Positions 21,158 to 31,365 of a DNA stretch of 64,000 nucleotides are shown piece by piece. Origin of the DNA: Verrucomicrobiales bacterium (GTDB lineage Bacteria; Verrucomicrobiota; Verrucomicrobiia; Verrucomicrobiales; DEV007); assembly GCA_029233965.1 (NCBI GenBank), contig JARGOP010000001.1, positions 62,001 through 126,000 on the forward strand, read 5' to 3'. Positions within the stretch are counted from its first letter, which is position 1. The number at the start of each line of letters is the position of its first letter. The notes beneath the pieces are model-generated. The model searched no databases and had not been told where the DNA came from. It was given only the letters and a program-made list of their open reading frames with translations. Both the position numbers and the translations under genes were made by a program.

Positions 21158-22081
21158 TCAGGAAGCTCCCCCGGCGAGAGCGGAGCCGCGTGAGAGAAGA
21201 TCGAGAAAGAGTTCATCGAACGGATTGTCCGTTCGCCACCGTTGGTAGTCGATTTGACGGGACTGACATGACTTTTCGATATCGGTCAGGAATGCTTCGT
21301 AGCGCTCTTCGTAGCGTTTGCGGTCACGCGGGGTAATCCAGAGTCGCCGGTGCTCCTGCGTCTCGACATCGACCAGTTCGATTTCCCCGTCGAGATCCGG
21401 CTTCGCCTCTCCGGGATGAAACACCTGAATGAAGTGGACTTCACCGGGCCACTTCGCAGCATGGCGAACCGCCTCTCTCGCCTCGTCGACATCCTGTCCG
21501 TAGAGGTCGGAAATGACAAAGATGATCCCATAGCGACGGCGGCTTGGTTGAAAGTTTGCAAAACACTTCTCCAGGTCTGTGATTCCCCCGAACTCCAATC
21601 CTCCGGCAAAATCGAGGACGCGCTGGAGACTTCCCTGCCCTTTCAGCGGCGGTGGCGGATCTCCCACCGTATCCCCCATCGAATAAAGACTGACGCGGTG
21701 ATGACCGACCAGCCCCATGTAGGCGAGGGCGACGGCGAGCTTCAGGGCGGTGCTGCGCTTTTCGTCATGTGGAGCTTGCATCGAGGCGCTCGTGTCGACC
21801 ACAACATGGACGTGAAACTCCTGAATCTCTTCGTAGAGCCGGATAAAGAGGCGGTCGAGACGGGCGTAGAGGCGCCAGTCGATCGCCCGATAGTCGTCGC
21901 GGGGCGTGTAGTGACGAAAGTCTTTGAACTCGCGGGTGAAGCCGGTCGCGGGAGTCGACTGCAAGCCTTTCCGCCGGAGCTGTTTTCTTTTCCTCAAGCG
22001 CAGGAAAAGGGCCCGGAGCCGATCGAGGAAATCGGCGTCAAAGAGTTCGTCCTGCGAATTTGCTGGCGGAGAGACGGCCAT
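21158..22081 (-). CDS. DUF58 domain-containing protein
   Basis: GFTREFKDFRHYTPRDDYRAIDWRLYARLDRLFIRLYEEI; VVVDTSASM. Confidence 0.93.
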   Translation of the reverse strand: MAVSPPANSQDELFDADFLDRLRALFLRLRKRKQLRRKGLQSTPATGFTREFKDFRHYTPRDDYRAIDWRLYARLDRLFIRLYEEIQEFHVHVVVDTSASMQAPHDEKRSTALKLAVALAYMGLVGHHRVSLYSMGDTVGDPPPPLKGQGSLQRVLDFAGGLEFGGITDLEKCFANFQPSRRRYGIIFVISDLYGQDVDEAREAVRHAAKWPGEVHFIQVFHPGEAKPDLDGEIELVDVETQEHRRLWITPRDRKRYEERYEAFLTDIEKSCQSRQIDYQRWRTDNPFDELFLDLLSRGSALAGGAS

Positions 22082-22083
22082 GA

Positions 22084-25000
22084 TTATTCGTCGGTATTCC
22101 CTCCGGTTGAAGCGACGGGCTCAGCGAGTGATTTGAAAGAGACGAGGACGTTGCCACCGAACTGCGTCACATAGCTGTCTTCCGAGATCGAATCCTGAAT
22201 GGGAAGGCAGTATCTGGGCTCGCCGTTTTCGGGCAGGAAAACTGAGCCACGCCAGAGCGATTCCGCGCGGGCCTCATAGGGACGGACCTCGGTTACCGCC
22301 TTGAGGTGAGCCAGCAACTCAGGAGGAAACGCATGCGTGCCGATCACGCTTCCGGTGAGAGCATTCACCACCTTCGCGCCGACCTGCCCGCGAACGACGA
22401 GTTGGTTTCCGGAGAGGACGGCACGGAGGCTTGAACCTAAATCGCTGAGATTGATTTGCGACACCCTCTCCGTATTAAAATCCAGATGATGGAGAGTTTG
22501 CCCGTCGAGGAACCAGGCATGATTCTTCACGACACCAAGAAAGGTCCCGCTTGCAGGAAGATGACGGGAGGCAACCGGAAGCCGGAGTGAGAGACGGCGA
22601 AGTGCTTTGTCCTGCATGAGCCAGAGAAATCCGTCGGCGATCACGGCGTAGGATTCGGTGCCCTCCTGGAGGCGCTCCCGGGTCCAGTGAACCGCCGGGC
22701 TGACCATGGAAAGCCTTTCATTCTCCAGCGATGAGAGGAAACCGGAAGTCAGGTCGGAACGGGTGAAATCAACGAGGCGATTCACCGTGGGTGTCCCCGA
22801 TTCCACGGGGATCTCCTCACCGGGGTTCTCTCCCCTTTCCTTGCGCAAGGTCACCGGAAATGTCGTGGCAAAGGACCGGTCGAATCCCCAGAAAGGCTGC
22901 CCGGTGGCGACATCGAGGACTACGGATTGCCAACCATAGGCGAAGACACGATCCGCGGTGACATCGAGTCCGGCATTGAGCGAGGTGAGAAGGCCTTCGG
23001 GTTGCTCCTTCCACACGCGGGATTCCCAAAGCTGTTTCCCTGATTCGCTGTCGAAGGAGAAGACCGCGCCTTCGTCGGGTCGGAAAACGACGAGTTTTCC
23101 GTCAGCCATGTCCATGAGAGTATCCGGGCGGGCCCCTTCTGAAGGCGGAGCTTCCGCAGGAGGCCCGGCCTTCAGCTGGGCGGACCAGATCAGTTCCCCC
23201 TCGAGGCTTGAAAAGGCCTTCAAGTGATTCCCTGTGAGAATGAAGAAACGATCATCACCGACAAGAAAAGGACGAACATTTTTCACCTCCATGGAGTCGT
23301 TTCGCGGCGCGTCCGGTCGCGTGATGAATAGCCCGGGACGTGATCTTCCGGCGTCCTGCTCGCGCTGAACGAGGCGTTCGCGCCAGAGGAGTTTTCCGCT
23401 CTTTTGATCCAGTGAGTAGACCGTTCCCCGGTTGTCCAGCACGAGGATAAGATCACCGCTCCTGGCGAATTGTTCGATGCGTGCGCCGGGCTCGACTTCG
23501 AAGGCCCAGCCGAGCCCGGACTGAGTGAGGAGGCTTGTCGCGTTGAATCCCGGCTGAGGGCGGGATTCAGCCCGCGTCTGCATGACCAGGGCGGAGGCAT
23601 TGCTACCGTCGAGGGTGAGTCCGTCGGGGAATTCGATCAGAGCAATTTTCTGCTCCTCCAGCAAACCGTTGAGCCGGTTCAGCGCCTCGGAGGCCTCTTC
23701 CTCCCGTCCGAGAGTGCGCAAAACGATCGATCTCGTCCACTCGGTCCACGCCGCGTGTGTCAGGCTTTGGTCCTCACGGTCTACCGAAGCGAGAAGTGGA
23801 AGCGTTTCCTCGAAACGATTGGGGTCGCCGGTGGCAATCAGGCGGGAGACGGACCGCCAGAAGGAGGCCTGCAAATGATCGTCCAGCATCGTAAGGGAGT
23901 CTTCCCGGAGCGTAACCGGGGCGTCTTCACCCCGGAGTTGCCTGACGACGGCACGAAAATCAGATTCCCGGTTGAGCGACGCGAGGAGGGTAAGCCTCCG
24001 CTCCCAGCTGAAGACGTCCTCCGGAAGCAGCTTGTTCACGACGGCGAGCGCTTCCGCCGCCTGCCTGAGATACCCATACCCGACGAGGATTTCGATCGCC
24101 TCCTGAAGAATCTTCGGGGACTGAATTTCGGAGAAAGCGATGGTCGTGAGGAGAGACTGGGAGAGGTCAATGCGCTGTGTTCGATGGTAAAGAAGGGCCC
24201 GTTGGAGATCATACTCGGGCCGGTTCGCGGGATCTTCCTCTGCCAGGGCTTTCAATTGGGTTTCAACCTCAAGGGATGCCGCCGGAGCAACCTCCAGCAT
24301 GCCGACAAGAAATTTCCGGAGCCGGGTCTTCAGGGCAGTATCAAAGGTTCCGCTCTCGAGTTGGGTGCGGACCGCAAGAGCGATGGTTTCGACCTGAAGT
24401 TTCAACTTCCCCGCTTCGCAGAGGAGGACAAACTTCTCGACCTTGTCTTCGGGCCACTCGCCGCTGTCGAAAGAAAACCGTGCCTGTTCATTGGTGAAAA
24501 AGCGATCCAAGGTCTCCAGTTGCGTGTTCGCTGTCACGGTTGCTTCCAGCCATCGTGCGTATCGTTCCGGACTGTCCGCGATCTCGCGCATCCTCGGCGC
24601 AAAGGAAAGGGTCGCGTCTTCATCTCCGAGTTCTCCATACACTTCGATCAACATGAGGCCGAGTTCGAAATTGAAGGGCTCAGCTGCGATTCGCTTGGAA
24701 AGGACGGACCGCGCTGAGGCAAAGAACCCCTCGCTGATAAGAAATCCGGCGAGATCAGCGACCGATTCCGAAGTCGCGGAAGTGACGTCGAGCGTCGCGA
24801 TGAGTGGATCCACCGCCTCGTGATTCTCCCTTGAAACAAAAACCTCGGCGAGTTCCCGGGCGACATCGAGACGGTCCGGGTAATTGCGGACATAGCGTTC
24901 CAGGTAGACTCCCGCCGCCTCGACCCGGTCAATGCTCCGGAGATAGCGCTGCAGCTCGAGGATCCGGTCCGAGAGCTCAGCGGGTTCGAGGCCGGCGACG

Positions 25001-26220
25001 ACCACTTTGAAATCCTGCTCCGCCCCGGCATCCTTGCCCAGGGCGTAGCGGACTTTCACGAGCTGAAACCTGAGGTCAGCCCGTTCCGGATCCACCTCGA
25101 GACGCTCTTCGAGAAACGCCTCGAGCGCCCTGGGATCGTTCCCGGAGAGGAGCAACTCCAGGGCCCGGCTTTCGATAAGGCGCGAAGAGGACAGTTTGGT
25201 CGCGGCATTGAGAATGATGCGAATGGCTTCGGACTGCTTTTCGCTGGCGATCAGGATTTCAGCGTAGTCGAGCGCCGCGGTTTCGCTTTCCGGCTGTTCA
25301 TCATGGGCTTTCTTGAATTTCGCGATAATCTCTTCCCGCTCCGGAGCAGTCGCGACGACGGAGAGTCTCATCGAGAGTATTTCCCGCCTCCGCCAGTGGT
25401 CTCCGGCCAGCTTGCCCAGTAATTGATCAAGAACAGCTGCCGCTTCTCCTCCCCGTCCAATTTCGAGCAGGGCTGTCGCCTGCATCACCGACGCCTCGAT
25501 TTCACCGTCGGGCGTGAGGCCTCCGGCTGAAGCCTGTTTGATGGCCTCAAGGGAAAGGTCCCAGAAGAGGTAGCGCTGCATCAGTTTGGCGAGGGTGAGG
25601 TAGTTCGCCGATGACTGCCCTTCGATCGCGAGGAGCTTCGTGAGTTGCGTCCCGGCGAGTTTGCGGGCCTCGTCGCCCTCGGAGAGTTGGAGCAGCTCTT
25701 CGAGCCACTGACTCCGCCTCGCAACATTGGTTTCGAGGTCGATCGCCCGCGAGAGTGAGTCGAGAGCCCGCTCATCTCCCTTTCCTTCCAGAAAACGAAA
25801 CTGCAAATACTGGAGGGCTGGAAACTGCGGGTGCAGGGTCACTGCTGAAGTCACGAGTTCTCCGGCTCCTTCGCGTTTGTCACGATTCAAAATCTGAATG
25901 AGAACTGACTTGGCGCCGGCGTCGTCGGAATATTGCTCGATGTGGCTGCGGTAGAGACCGACCAGCTCATCCATTCGATCCGCTTCCCGATAAAGTCGGA
26001 TCAGTCCATCGAGCGGTGCCTCCAGCAAAGGATCATAATGAAGCGCTGTCCGATACTGGAGGGAAGCGTCTTCAAACTGCTCGACCGTGAGCGTCCGTTC
26101 CTGCGCAGCAGCCTCCCGGGATAGCAAGGGGGCGACCAACAGAGCCAGAGCCAGAGCCAGAGAAGAGCGTATGGCAGAACTCGGAAATGTCGGCAGACGA
26201 AGCATTCGCAAAGATCTCAA
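22084..26220 (-). CDS. Large exported TPR + PQQ-like beta-propeller protein (1378 aa)
   Basis: Signal peptide, helical TPR-like N-terminal two-thirds, C-terminal VYSLDQKSGKLLWRERL / VFSFDSESGKQLWESRV propeller blades. Confidence 0.85.
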   Translation of the reverse strand: MRSLRMLRLPTFPSSAIRSSLALALALLVAPLLSREAAAQERTLTVEQFEDASLQYRTALHYDPLLEAPLDGLIRLYREADRMDELVGLYRSHIEQYSDDAGAKSVLIQILNRDKREGAGELVTSAVTLHPQFPALQYLQFRFLEGKGDERALDSLSRAIDLETNVARRSQWLEELLQLSEGDEARKLAGTQLTKLLAIEGQSSANYLTLAKLMQRYLFWDLSLEAIKQASAGGLTPDGEIEASVMQATALLEIGRGGEAAAVLDQLLGKLAGDHWRRREILSMRLSVVATAPEREEIIAKFKKAHDEQPESETAALDYAEILIASEKQSEAIRIILNAATKLSSSRLIESRALELLLSGNDPRALEAFLEERLEVDPERADLRFQLVKVRYALGKDAGAEQDFKVVVAGLEPAELSDRILELQRYLRSIDRVEAAGVYLERYVRNYPDRLDVARELAEVFVSRENHEAVDPLIATLDVTSATSESVADLAGFLISEGFFASARSVLSKRIAAEPFNFELGLMLIEVYGELGDEDATLSFAPRMREIADSPERYARWLEATVTANTQLETLDRFFTNEQARFSFDSGEWPEDKVEKFVLLCEAGKLKLQVETIALAVRTQLESGTFDTALKTRLRKFLVGMLEVAPAASLEVETQLKALAEEDPANRPEYDLQRALLYHRTQRIDLSQSLLTTIAFSEIQSPKILQEAIEILVGYGYLRQAAEALAVVNKLLPEDVFSWERRLTLLASLNRESDFRAVVRQLRGEDAPVTLREDSLTMLDDHLQASFWRSVSRLIATGDPNRFEETLPLLASVDREDQSLTHAAWTEWTRSIVLRTLGREEEASEALNRLNGLLEEQKIALIEFPDGLTLDGSNASALVMQTRAESRPQPGFNATSLLTQSGLGWAFEVEPGARIEQFARSGDLILVLDNRGTVYSLDQKSGKLLWRERLVQREQDAGRSRPGLFITRPDAPRNDSMEVKNVRPFLVGDDRFFILTGNHLKAFSSLEGELIWSAQLKAGPPAEAPPSEGARPDTLMDMADGKLVVFRPDEGAVFSFDSESGKQLWESRVWKEQPEGLLTSLNAGLDVTADRVFAYGWQSVVLDVATGQPFWGFDRSFATTFPVTLRKERGENPGEEIPVESGTPTVNRLVDFTRSDLTSGFLSSLENERLSMVSPAVHWTRERLQEGTESYAVIADGFLWLMQDKALRRLSLRLPVASRHLPASGTFLGVVKNHAWFLDGQTLHHLDFNTERVSQINLSDLGSSLRAVLSGNQLVVRGQVGAKVVNALTGSVIGTHAFPPELLAHLKAVTEVRPYEARAESLWRGSVFLPENGEPRYCLPIQDSISEDSYVTQFGGNVLVSFKSLAEPVASTGGNTDE

Positions 26221-27221
26221 ACTGCGGCCGCGGCAGGAATTGATTCAATTACACTTGTGACCAGTGAGTCGATGTCACGGCTTTCCGCTTCGCCCTGAAA
26301 GTTGAGAATGACGCGGTGCCGAAGGGCGGGCAGGGCGACACGTTTGATGTCCTCGATCGAGACGGCAGTGCGGTCGTCGAGCGCGCAGTGGATTCTGGCT
26401 CCGCGAATGAGAGCCTGCATGCCGCGCGGGCTCGCCCCGTAGCTCACGTAGGTCCCGACTTCCCCGAGTGCGTCCGAACCTTCGGGATGGGTCGCGAGAA
26501 TCAATCGTGCCGCATACTCGGTGACATGATCGGCTACCGGGATTTGCGCGACGATTTTCTGAAACTCAATCAGTTCATCTCCGCCCACAATCTGATTCAA
26601 TTCCGCAGTCTCGAAGCCGGAGGTCCGCTTCGAGATTTCGACGAGGGTTGCCTGATCAGGAAAAGGCACCTTCAACTTGAAGAGAAAACGGTCGGCCTGA
26701 GCTTCAGGGAGCGGGTAGGTTCCTTCCATCTCCATCGGGTTCTGCGTTGCCATGACGAAGAAAGGCTGAGGCAGTTTCATCGTTTCCCCGCCTGCAGTGA
26801 CGGCACCTTCCTGCATCACTTCAAGGAGTGCTGCCTGGGTTTTCGGCGTCGCCCGGTTGATTTCGTCGACAAGGATCAGGTTGGCGAAAACGGGGCCGCG
26901 CTCGAAGTGCATAACACGTCTCCCCTCCTCATTCTCATTCACGATGTGAGTACCGAGAATATCCGCCGGCATCAGATCGGGAGTACACTGGACGCGGCCG
27001 GGATTTAATCCCATTACCTTCGACAGCGTTTGCACGAGAAAGGTCTTACCCAGCCCGGGGACACCTTCGAGGAGGATGTGGCCCCGGGAAAAAACAGCGC
27101 TGAGGGTATCAACGAGAAGGTCGTCGTAGCCCACAATGGCTTTTTGGATCTCGGCTTTCATCTCGGCGAAGGTCGCCTGAAAGCGTTTCAGATCGTTTTC
27201 TAGATCGTTAGGAGTGCTCAT
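26217..27221 (-). CDS. MoxR-family AAA+ ATPase
   Basis: LLEGVPGLGKTFLVQTLSKVM Walker A, LILVDEINRATPKTQAALLEVMQE Walker B. Confidence 0.95.
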   Translation of the reverse strand: MSTPNDLENDLKRFQATFAEMKAEIQKAIVGYDDLLVDTLSAVFSRGHILLEGVPGLGKTFLVQTLSKVMGLNPGRVQCTPDLMPADILGTHIVNENEEGRRVMHFERGPVFANLILVDEINRATPKTQAALLEVMQEGAVTAGGETMKLPQPFFVMATQNPMEMEGTYPLPEAQADRFLFKLKVPFPDQATLVEISKRTSGFETAELNQIVGGDELIEFQKIVAQIPVADHVTEYAARLILATHPEGSDALGEVGTYVSYGASPRGMQALIRGARIHCALDDRTAVSIEDIKRVALPALRHRVILNFQGEAESRDIDSLVTSVIESIPAAAAV

Positions 27222-27243
27222 TTGGTAAATTCGGGAAAGGATC

Positions 27244-27274
27244 AGGAGGGTTGGGTCGCGGACTTAACGGGATT
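27244..27274. repeat. 31-bp element (family B, degenerate copy)
   Basis: aggagggtt-gggtcgcggactt-aacgggatt aligns without gaps to the other three 31-bp copies. Confidence 0.45.
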
Positions 27275-27288
27275 CAATGCATCTGCCT

Positions 27289-29250
27289 TCAGGGAGAGGC
27301 CTCCGCTTCTTCAAACTGACGGCGGATCTCGGAAAAGTAGCGGATGACGTGCTCACGACGGGAAAGCGGGAGAGCCTGCCCGTCGAGGGCCTGCTCCTCG
27401 GCCGCAATGAAGTCCGCCATGATTTCCTGACGGGAGCGGTTTGCCTTTTCGGGACGTGCCTGCCCTTCGACGGCGCGAACGGCGGAGTCTCCGTCGTCAT
27501 TGATTTGTGCAACGACTTCGGAATCTTTGGCGGCAGCAAGAGCGTCGCTTTCGCTGTCAATGAGTTCGGCGGTCCCGGTTCCGGCCTCGTTGCCTCCCTG
27601 TCCGGATTGGTTGCCCGATCCCCCGGACATGGCGACATCGCCGCTTTGACCCGAATTTTCCGGCTCCTGCCCCGGGACCGGTGCGCTGAGCATGCCACCT
27701 TCCCCTTCGCCCGGCTGAGACTGTTCCGATTGCCCCATGCCCTGGCCCGAGCCCTGTCCCTCCTCCTGCGGTTGGCCCGGAACGGGTGCTTTCATGGCGA
27801 GTGATTCGCCGTTTTGGGGGGCTCTCTCGGAGTTTTCCCGTTGCTCGCCGGGAATGGGAGTGTTCGCCTGCCCCTCCCGGCCGCCTTCCCCGGCCTGGCC
27901 CGGTTCCTGATTTTGCTGCTGCTGACCGACGCCGCTCTGTGCCATTTGCGGGGCGAGCATCTTTTGGAGATCCTCGGGCATTGCCCCCTCATTGATCGAC
28001 TGGAGTCCTTCCGGTGCTCCATCACCGGGGCGGGATTCGCTCGCGATCTTTTCCATTTGCTGAAGCTCACTACCGCTGATCTCGCTGCCGGCGTCGCGGA
28101 GAGAATTGGCGAGGTTTTCCAACTTCTCGCGGGCTTCCTCACGGGAGCCGAGGAATCGGAAGTGCTTTGCCAATTCCTCAAACTCCCGGGCTGCCGTGAT
28201 CGGTTGCTGGTCGAGCATCTTGGTGGAAGCGTTTCCGACGCGCTCCCCGACAGGGCGCTCGAAATCCTCGTCGACGGCTGCCGCGATAATTTGATCGAGC
28301 GCATCGGTAAGACGATCAACCGTCTCGCGGGTGATCCCCGTGTTTTCGAGAACCCCCTGCAACTTCTCAGCTTCCACTGCTGCCGGTTCGGCGGCCTTGT
28401 CTTTGATCGAAAGGGAAAGGTCGGCGGTGTCGGGGTGAACCGCCATCTCGGCGAGCATCTCTTCGGATGCCCACGCATCGTCGCTCAATCCCATCTTTTC
28501 GGCGAGTCTTTCCGCGGCGCGTGCCCTCGCTTCAAGCGCGTCGAGCATTTCCCCGGCGGTGAGTTCTTCGGCATTTGCGAGAGTGTCAGCGACGTCCTCA
28601 ACCTCAACACGAAGGCGTTCCAGTTCCTCCTTCTCCTCTTCACTGAGAGACTCCATCCCCTTCATCTGGTCGGCGGATTTTTTCAGCCCGGAGGCCTGTT
28701 CTTCCGCCGCCGTTCTCATTTCATCGGTGAGGACGAGATCTCCGGCCTCGGGCGCGACTCTTCCCAGCGGGGTCATGGCGAAGAGGATCGCAAGGAGAGG
28801 CAGGATCCAGACATAGCGGAGGCTCGGAACCGGGAGTGATGCCGGAAGGCTGCTTACCGCTTCGTTCACCCGTGCCACCGCCTTTTGAAGATGAAGCTCC
28901 TCTCCGGGGCTTTTTTGCTCCTGCCGTAAAAACTCCCATGCGGAGGAAAACTGATCTTTCCACCCTCCCCGGGTATCGAGCGTGAGCAGTGATTCCATCA
29001 CGCCGGGACGTCGCAGAAGCGCGATGGCTCCGCCAATCAGCAGCCAGGAGCCGAGGAAGGCCGCGACGACCAGGATTTCCCCGCTGCGCCATTCCTGAAA
29101 ACGTCGCCCCAGCAGCACGACGAGCAGAGCAAGTCCGCCGATGATCCAATGACTACGGCGAAGCCACCGGGAGAAGGCGATCAAACCGAGGCGACGCCGC
29201 ACTTGTTGCGCCGCCTGTTCGAAGAGAGTTGATGTGATTGGGGATTCCAA
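27289..29250 (-). CDS. DUF4175-like membrane/coiled-coil protein with Gln/Gly/Pro-rich linker
   Basis: Two N-terminal TM segments, long acidic coiled coil, QQQQNQEPGQAGEGG... linker; position in MoxR operon. Confidence 0.7.
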   Translation of the reverse strand: MESPITSTLFEQAAQQVRRRLGLIAFSRWLRRSHWIIGGLALLVVLLGRRFQEWRSGEILVVAAFLGSWLLIGGAIALLRRPGVMESLLTLDTRGGWKDQFSSAWEFLRQEQKSPGEELHLQKAVARVNEAVSSLPASLPVPSLRYVWILPLLAILFAMTPLGRVAPEAGDLVLTDEMRTAAEEQASGLKKSADQMKGMESLSEEEKEELERLRVEVEDVADTLANAEELTAGEMLDALEARARAAERLAEKMGLSDDAWASEEMLAEMAVHPDTADLSLSIKDKAAEPAAVEAEKLQGVLENTGITRETVDRLTDALDQIIAAAVDEDFERPVGERVGNASTKMLDQQPITAAREFEELAKHFRFLGSREEAREKLENLANSLRDAGSEISGSELQQMEKIASESRPGDGAPEGLQSINEGAMPEDLQKMLAPQMAQSGVGQQQQNQEPGQAGEGGREGQANTPIPGEQRENSERAPQNGESLAMKAPVPGQPQEEGQGSGQGMGQSEQSQPGEGEGGMLSAPVPGQEPENSGQSGDVAMSGGSGNQSGQGGNEAGTGTAELIDSESDALAAAKDSEVVAQINDDGDSAVRAVEGQARPEKANRSRQEIMADFIAAEEQALDGQALPLSRREHVIRYFSEIRRQFEEAEASP

Positions 29251-29320
29251 GAGGATTAAATGATTCCTGAATACTGATCAATACGAGCCGCTCCGGAACG
29301 GAGGCTCGACCGGACCGGGG

Positions 29321-31357
29321 TTAATTCAGTCCAGCCAAGATGCGCTCTATCCTTCGCGACACTTCAGGGTCTTCAGTTTCGCGAAGTTGGCGGCGGAGAA
29401 CAGAATTCGCAAGATACCCGAAAGCGCCGAGTTCCCTTGTCGCATTCTCACGAACATCCCACTCGGGAGCTCCGAGCTGATTGATCAGTTCTGAAATTTG
29501 CTGCAATGCCTCCGGAGTCAACTCCGGTGACGGAGTTTCCACCCGGACGATATCCCGGAGAGGAATGGTCCAATTCTGATCCCGAACCTTGAATGAAAGC
29601 AGGTCGAGATCGATCAGGCCGATGATGATTCCCCCGTCCCACCGTTCGATCTGGAAGGACGGAGTCGGTTCAGGAAGACCGCCGGCGAGAACGCTCACAT
29701 CGCTGATTCGTTCGATGCGTCGAATTCTTGAGCTGGCAAGATCAAGTCGCACCCCTTCGCTGACGACGGGAAGGGAGCTGTCTCCGATGTCCCCCACCAG
29801 TGTCTGAGAGCCGGAGAGATGAAGCAGGGTTCGGATCCCGACCTCTGAATTCCAGTGCCCGCCGGATTGATCGTTCGGCGTGAGAATACAGCGCAGTTCC
29901 CGGGGTTCCACCTTGATATCTCCCAATGTCAACGAATCGAGCGGGATTTCATCGCCAGTGAGATAGACGAGACAGCGCGTTCCGTCTTTCAGTTCGACGA
30001 GGTGTCCATTCAACTTGGACGCAGCGGGTTGAATCCGGATGATTTCATTCAGCGGAATGGGAAGTCGGCCCCACGGAGTGATACCCTGAACGGCCATAGC
30101 GTCGGAGGCCGCCACGTTGATCCGATCGCCCCGATGGGTTTCCACGAGAATGATAGAGCTGTTAGCGGTCGAAGGTGACTCCGTCGACTTTGCCATGACA
30201 AGTCTGTCGAGGGATTCGGTGCTCAACTCCAACGTATCCCCCGCGATCTGTGTGAACTGAAAATCCGCAATTTCCACTTCAGCGGAGAACACCTGGCCGT
30301 CTTTCAGAAAGAGTCTCGTGGAATTCAATGGGTTCCCCCGCTTGCCTTCGATTCCGGCGAGCGCATTGAACGGAATCACTCCTCTTCCGTAGGGCGTCAC
30401 GAACTCCGCACTCCCGCCCGAGGCTTCCCCCACAAGGCGGGTCTTTTCACCGAGAGCGAGTATGTCACGGTTTTCCACTTCGATCCCGAGCGACGAGAGA
30501 CCAAAAGACTCCCGGTCCGGGAGGACGGATTCACTTTCCCTCGAACCGAGGTTCGCGAGGTGAGGCAGCCAGTCGTCGGGAAGTTGCGACTCTGTTTCCT
30601 CAAATGAAAGCGGGCGGAAAAGCTTGATCAAGGTGGGCCGGTCGAAGTTCTGCGGAATGATGACCTGGGAAACCTGGTGAACGACGATATGCGTTTCCCC
30701 GGGGGCGAGCGTTAACGGATACTGAAAGCCGAGGCCGTATCGATTCTGCGCTGAAATGGTCGGTTTGATCGCGCTATCGGCTCCTGCGAGCGTGAAGAGA
30801 AACGCCCGGGTCGATTGGGCGACACCGGGAAGAACCACAATCCCGCTCTCCCCCTGCTCGAGCAGAACCGGCTCTGTCCGGCCCCGATTTGTGAGGAATG
30901 TCTGGTAGTTCCCGGAGAAGTTGGTGTTCAGTGAGAGGGTCACGGTGAGAGGGTCCGTGGAGCCGTTGTAGAGCATCTCGGCATACCGGAGGATTCCCTC
31001 CTCCTCAAGAAGGCGGATGCGACGTTGAACCTGAAGACCCGGATAATTCGAGAAAGGTCTCCCCGGGATCACAAATTCCCTGCCGTCCGGAGTCATCATC
31101 GGCTGATAGCCGGCAAAGGATTCCCCATCGAGACTCAGCGCGAGCCCACTGTTGACCATCGTACTCCCGATGCGACCGATCGTGCCGTTCGGTTCGACAT
31201 TCCAAGAAGTGCCTTTCCGGTCCGTGCGGATGCCCAGGGCCGCAGGGACAAGACGCGTATTCACTTCCTCCTGTGCCGACGCACTCCCCGTCGGGGGCAT
31301 TGCCAGAGTAAACGCAGCCACGAATCCCGGGAGAAGACGATGAAGTTGTAGGTTCAT
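29321..31357 (-). CDS. Large secreted hypothetical protein, paralogue of the upstream gene
   Basis: Signal peptide at ATG 31357 (MNLQLHRLLPGFVAAFTLAMPPTGSASA); domain order parallels 31366..33267. Confidence 0.75.
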   Translation of the reverse strand: MNLQLHRLLPGFVAAFTLAMPPTGSASAQEEVNTRLVPAALGIRTDRKGTSWNVEPNGTIGRIGSTMVNSGLALSLDGESFAGYQPMMTPDGREFVIPGRPFSNYPGLQVQRRIRLLEEEGILRYAEMLYNGSTDPLTVTLSLNTNFSGNYQTFLTNRGRTEPVLLEQGESGIVVLPGVAQSTRAFLFTLAGADSAIKPTISAQNRYGLGFQYPLTLAPGETHIVVHQVSQVIIPQNFDRPTLIKLFRPLSFEETESQLPDDWLPHLANLGSRESESVLPDRESFGLSSLGIEVENRDILALGEKTRLVGEASGGSAEFVTPYGRGVIPFNALAGIEGKRGNPLNSTRLFLKDGQVFSAEVEIADFQFTQIAGDTLELSTESLDRLVMAKSTESPSTANSSIILVETHRGDRINVAASDAMAVQGITPWGRLPIPLNEIIRIQPAASKLNGHLVELKDGTRCLVYLTGDEIPLDSLTLGDIKVEPRELRCILTPNDQSGGHWNSEVGIRTLLHLSGSQTLVGDIGDSSLPVVSEGVRLDLASSRIRRIERISDVSVLAGGLPEPTPSFQIERWDGGIIIGLIDLDLLSFKVRDQNWTIPLRDIVRVETPSPELTPEALQQISELINQLGAPEWDVRENATRELGAFGYLANSVLRRQLRETEDPEVSRRIERILAGLN

Positions 31358-31365
31358 GAAAGGAT

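Noticed and set aside
23470-24717. 415-aa ORF antisense to the TPR/PQQ gene
   Set aside because: Shadow ORF without independent evidence.
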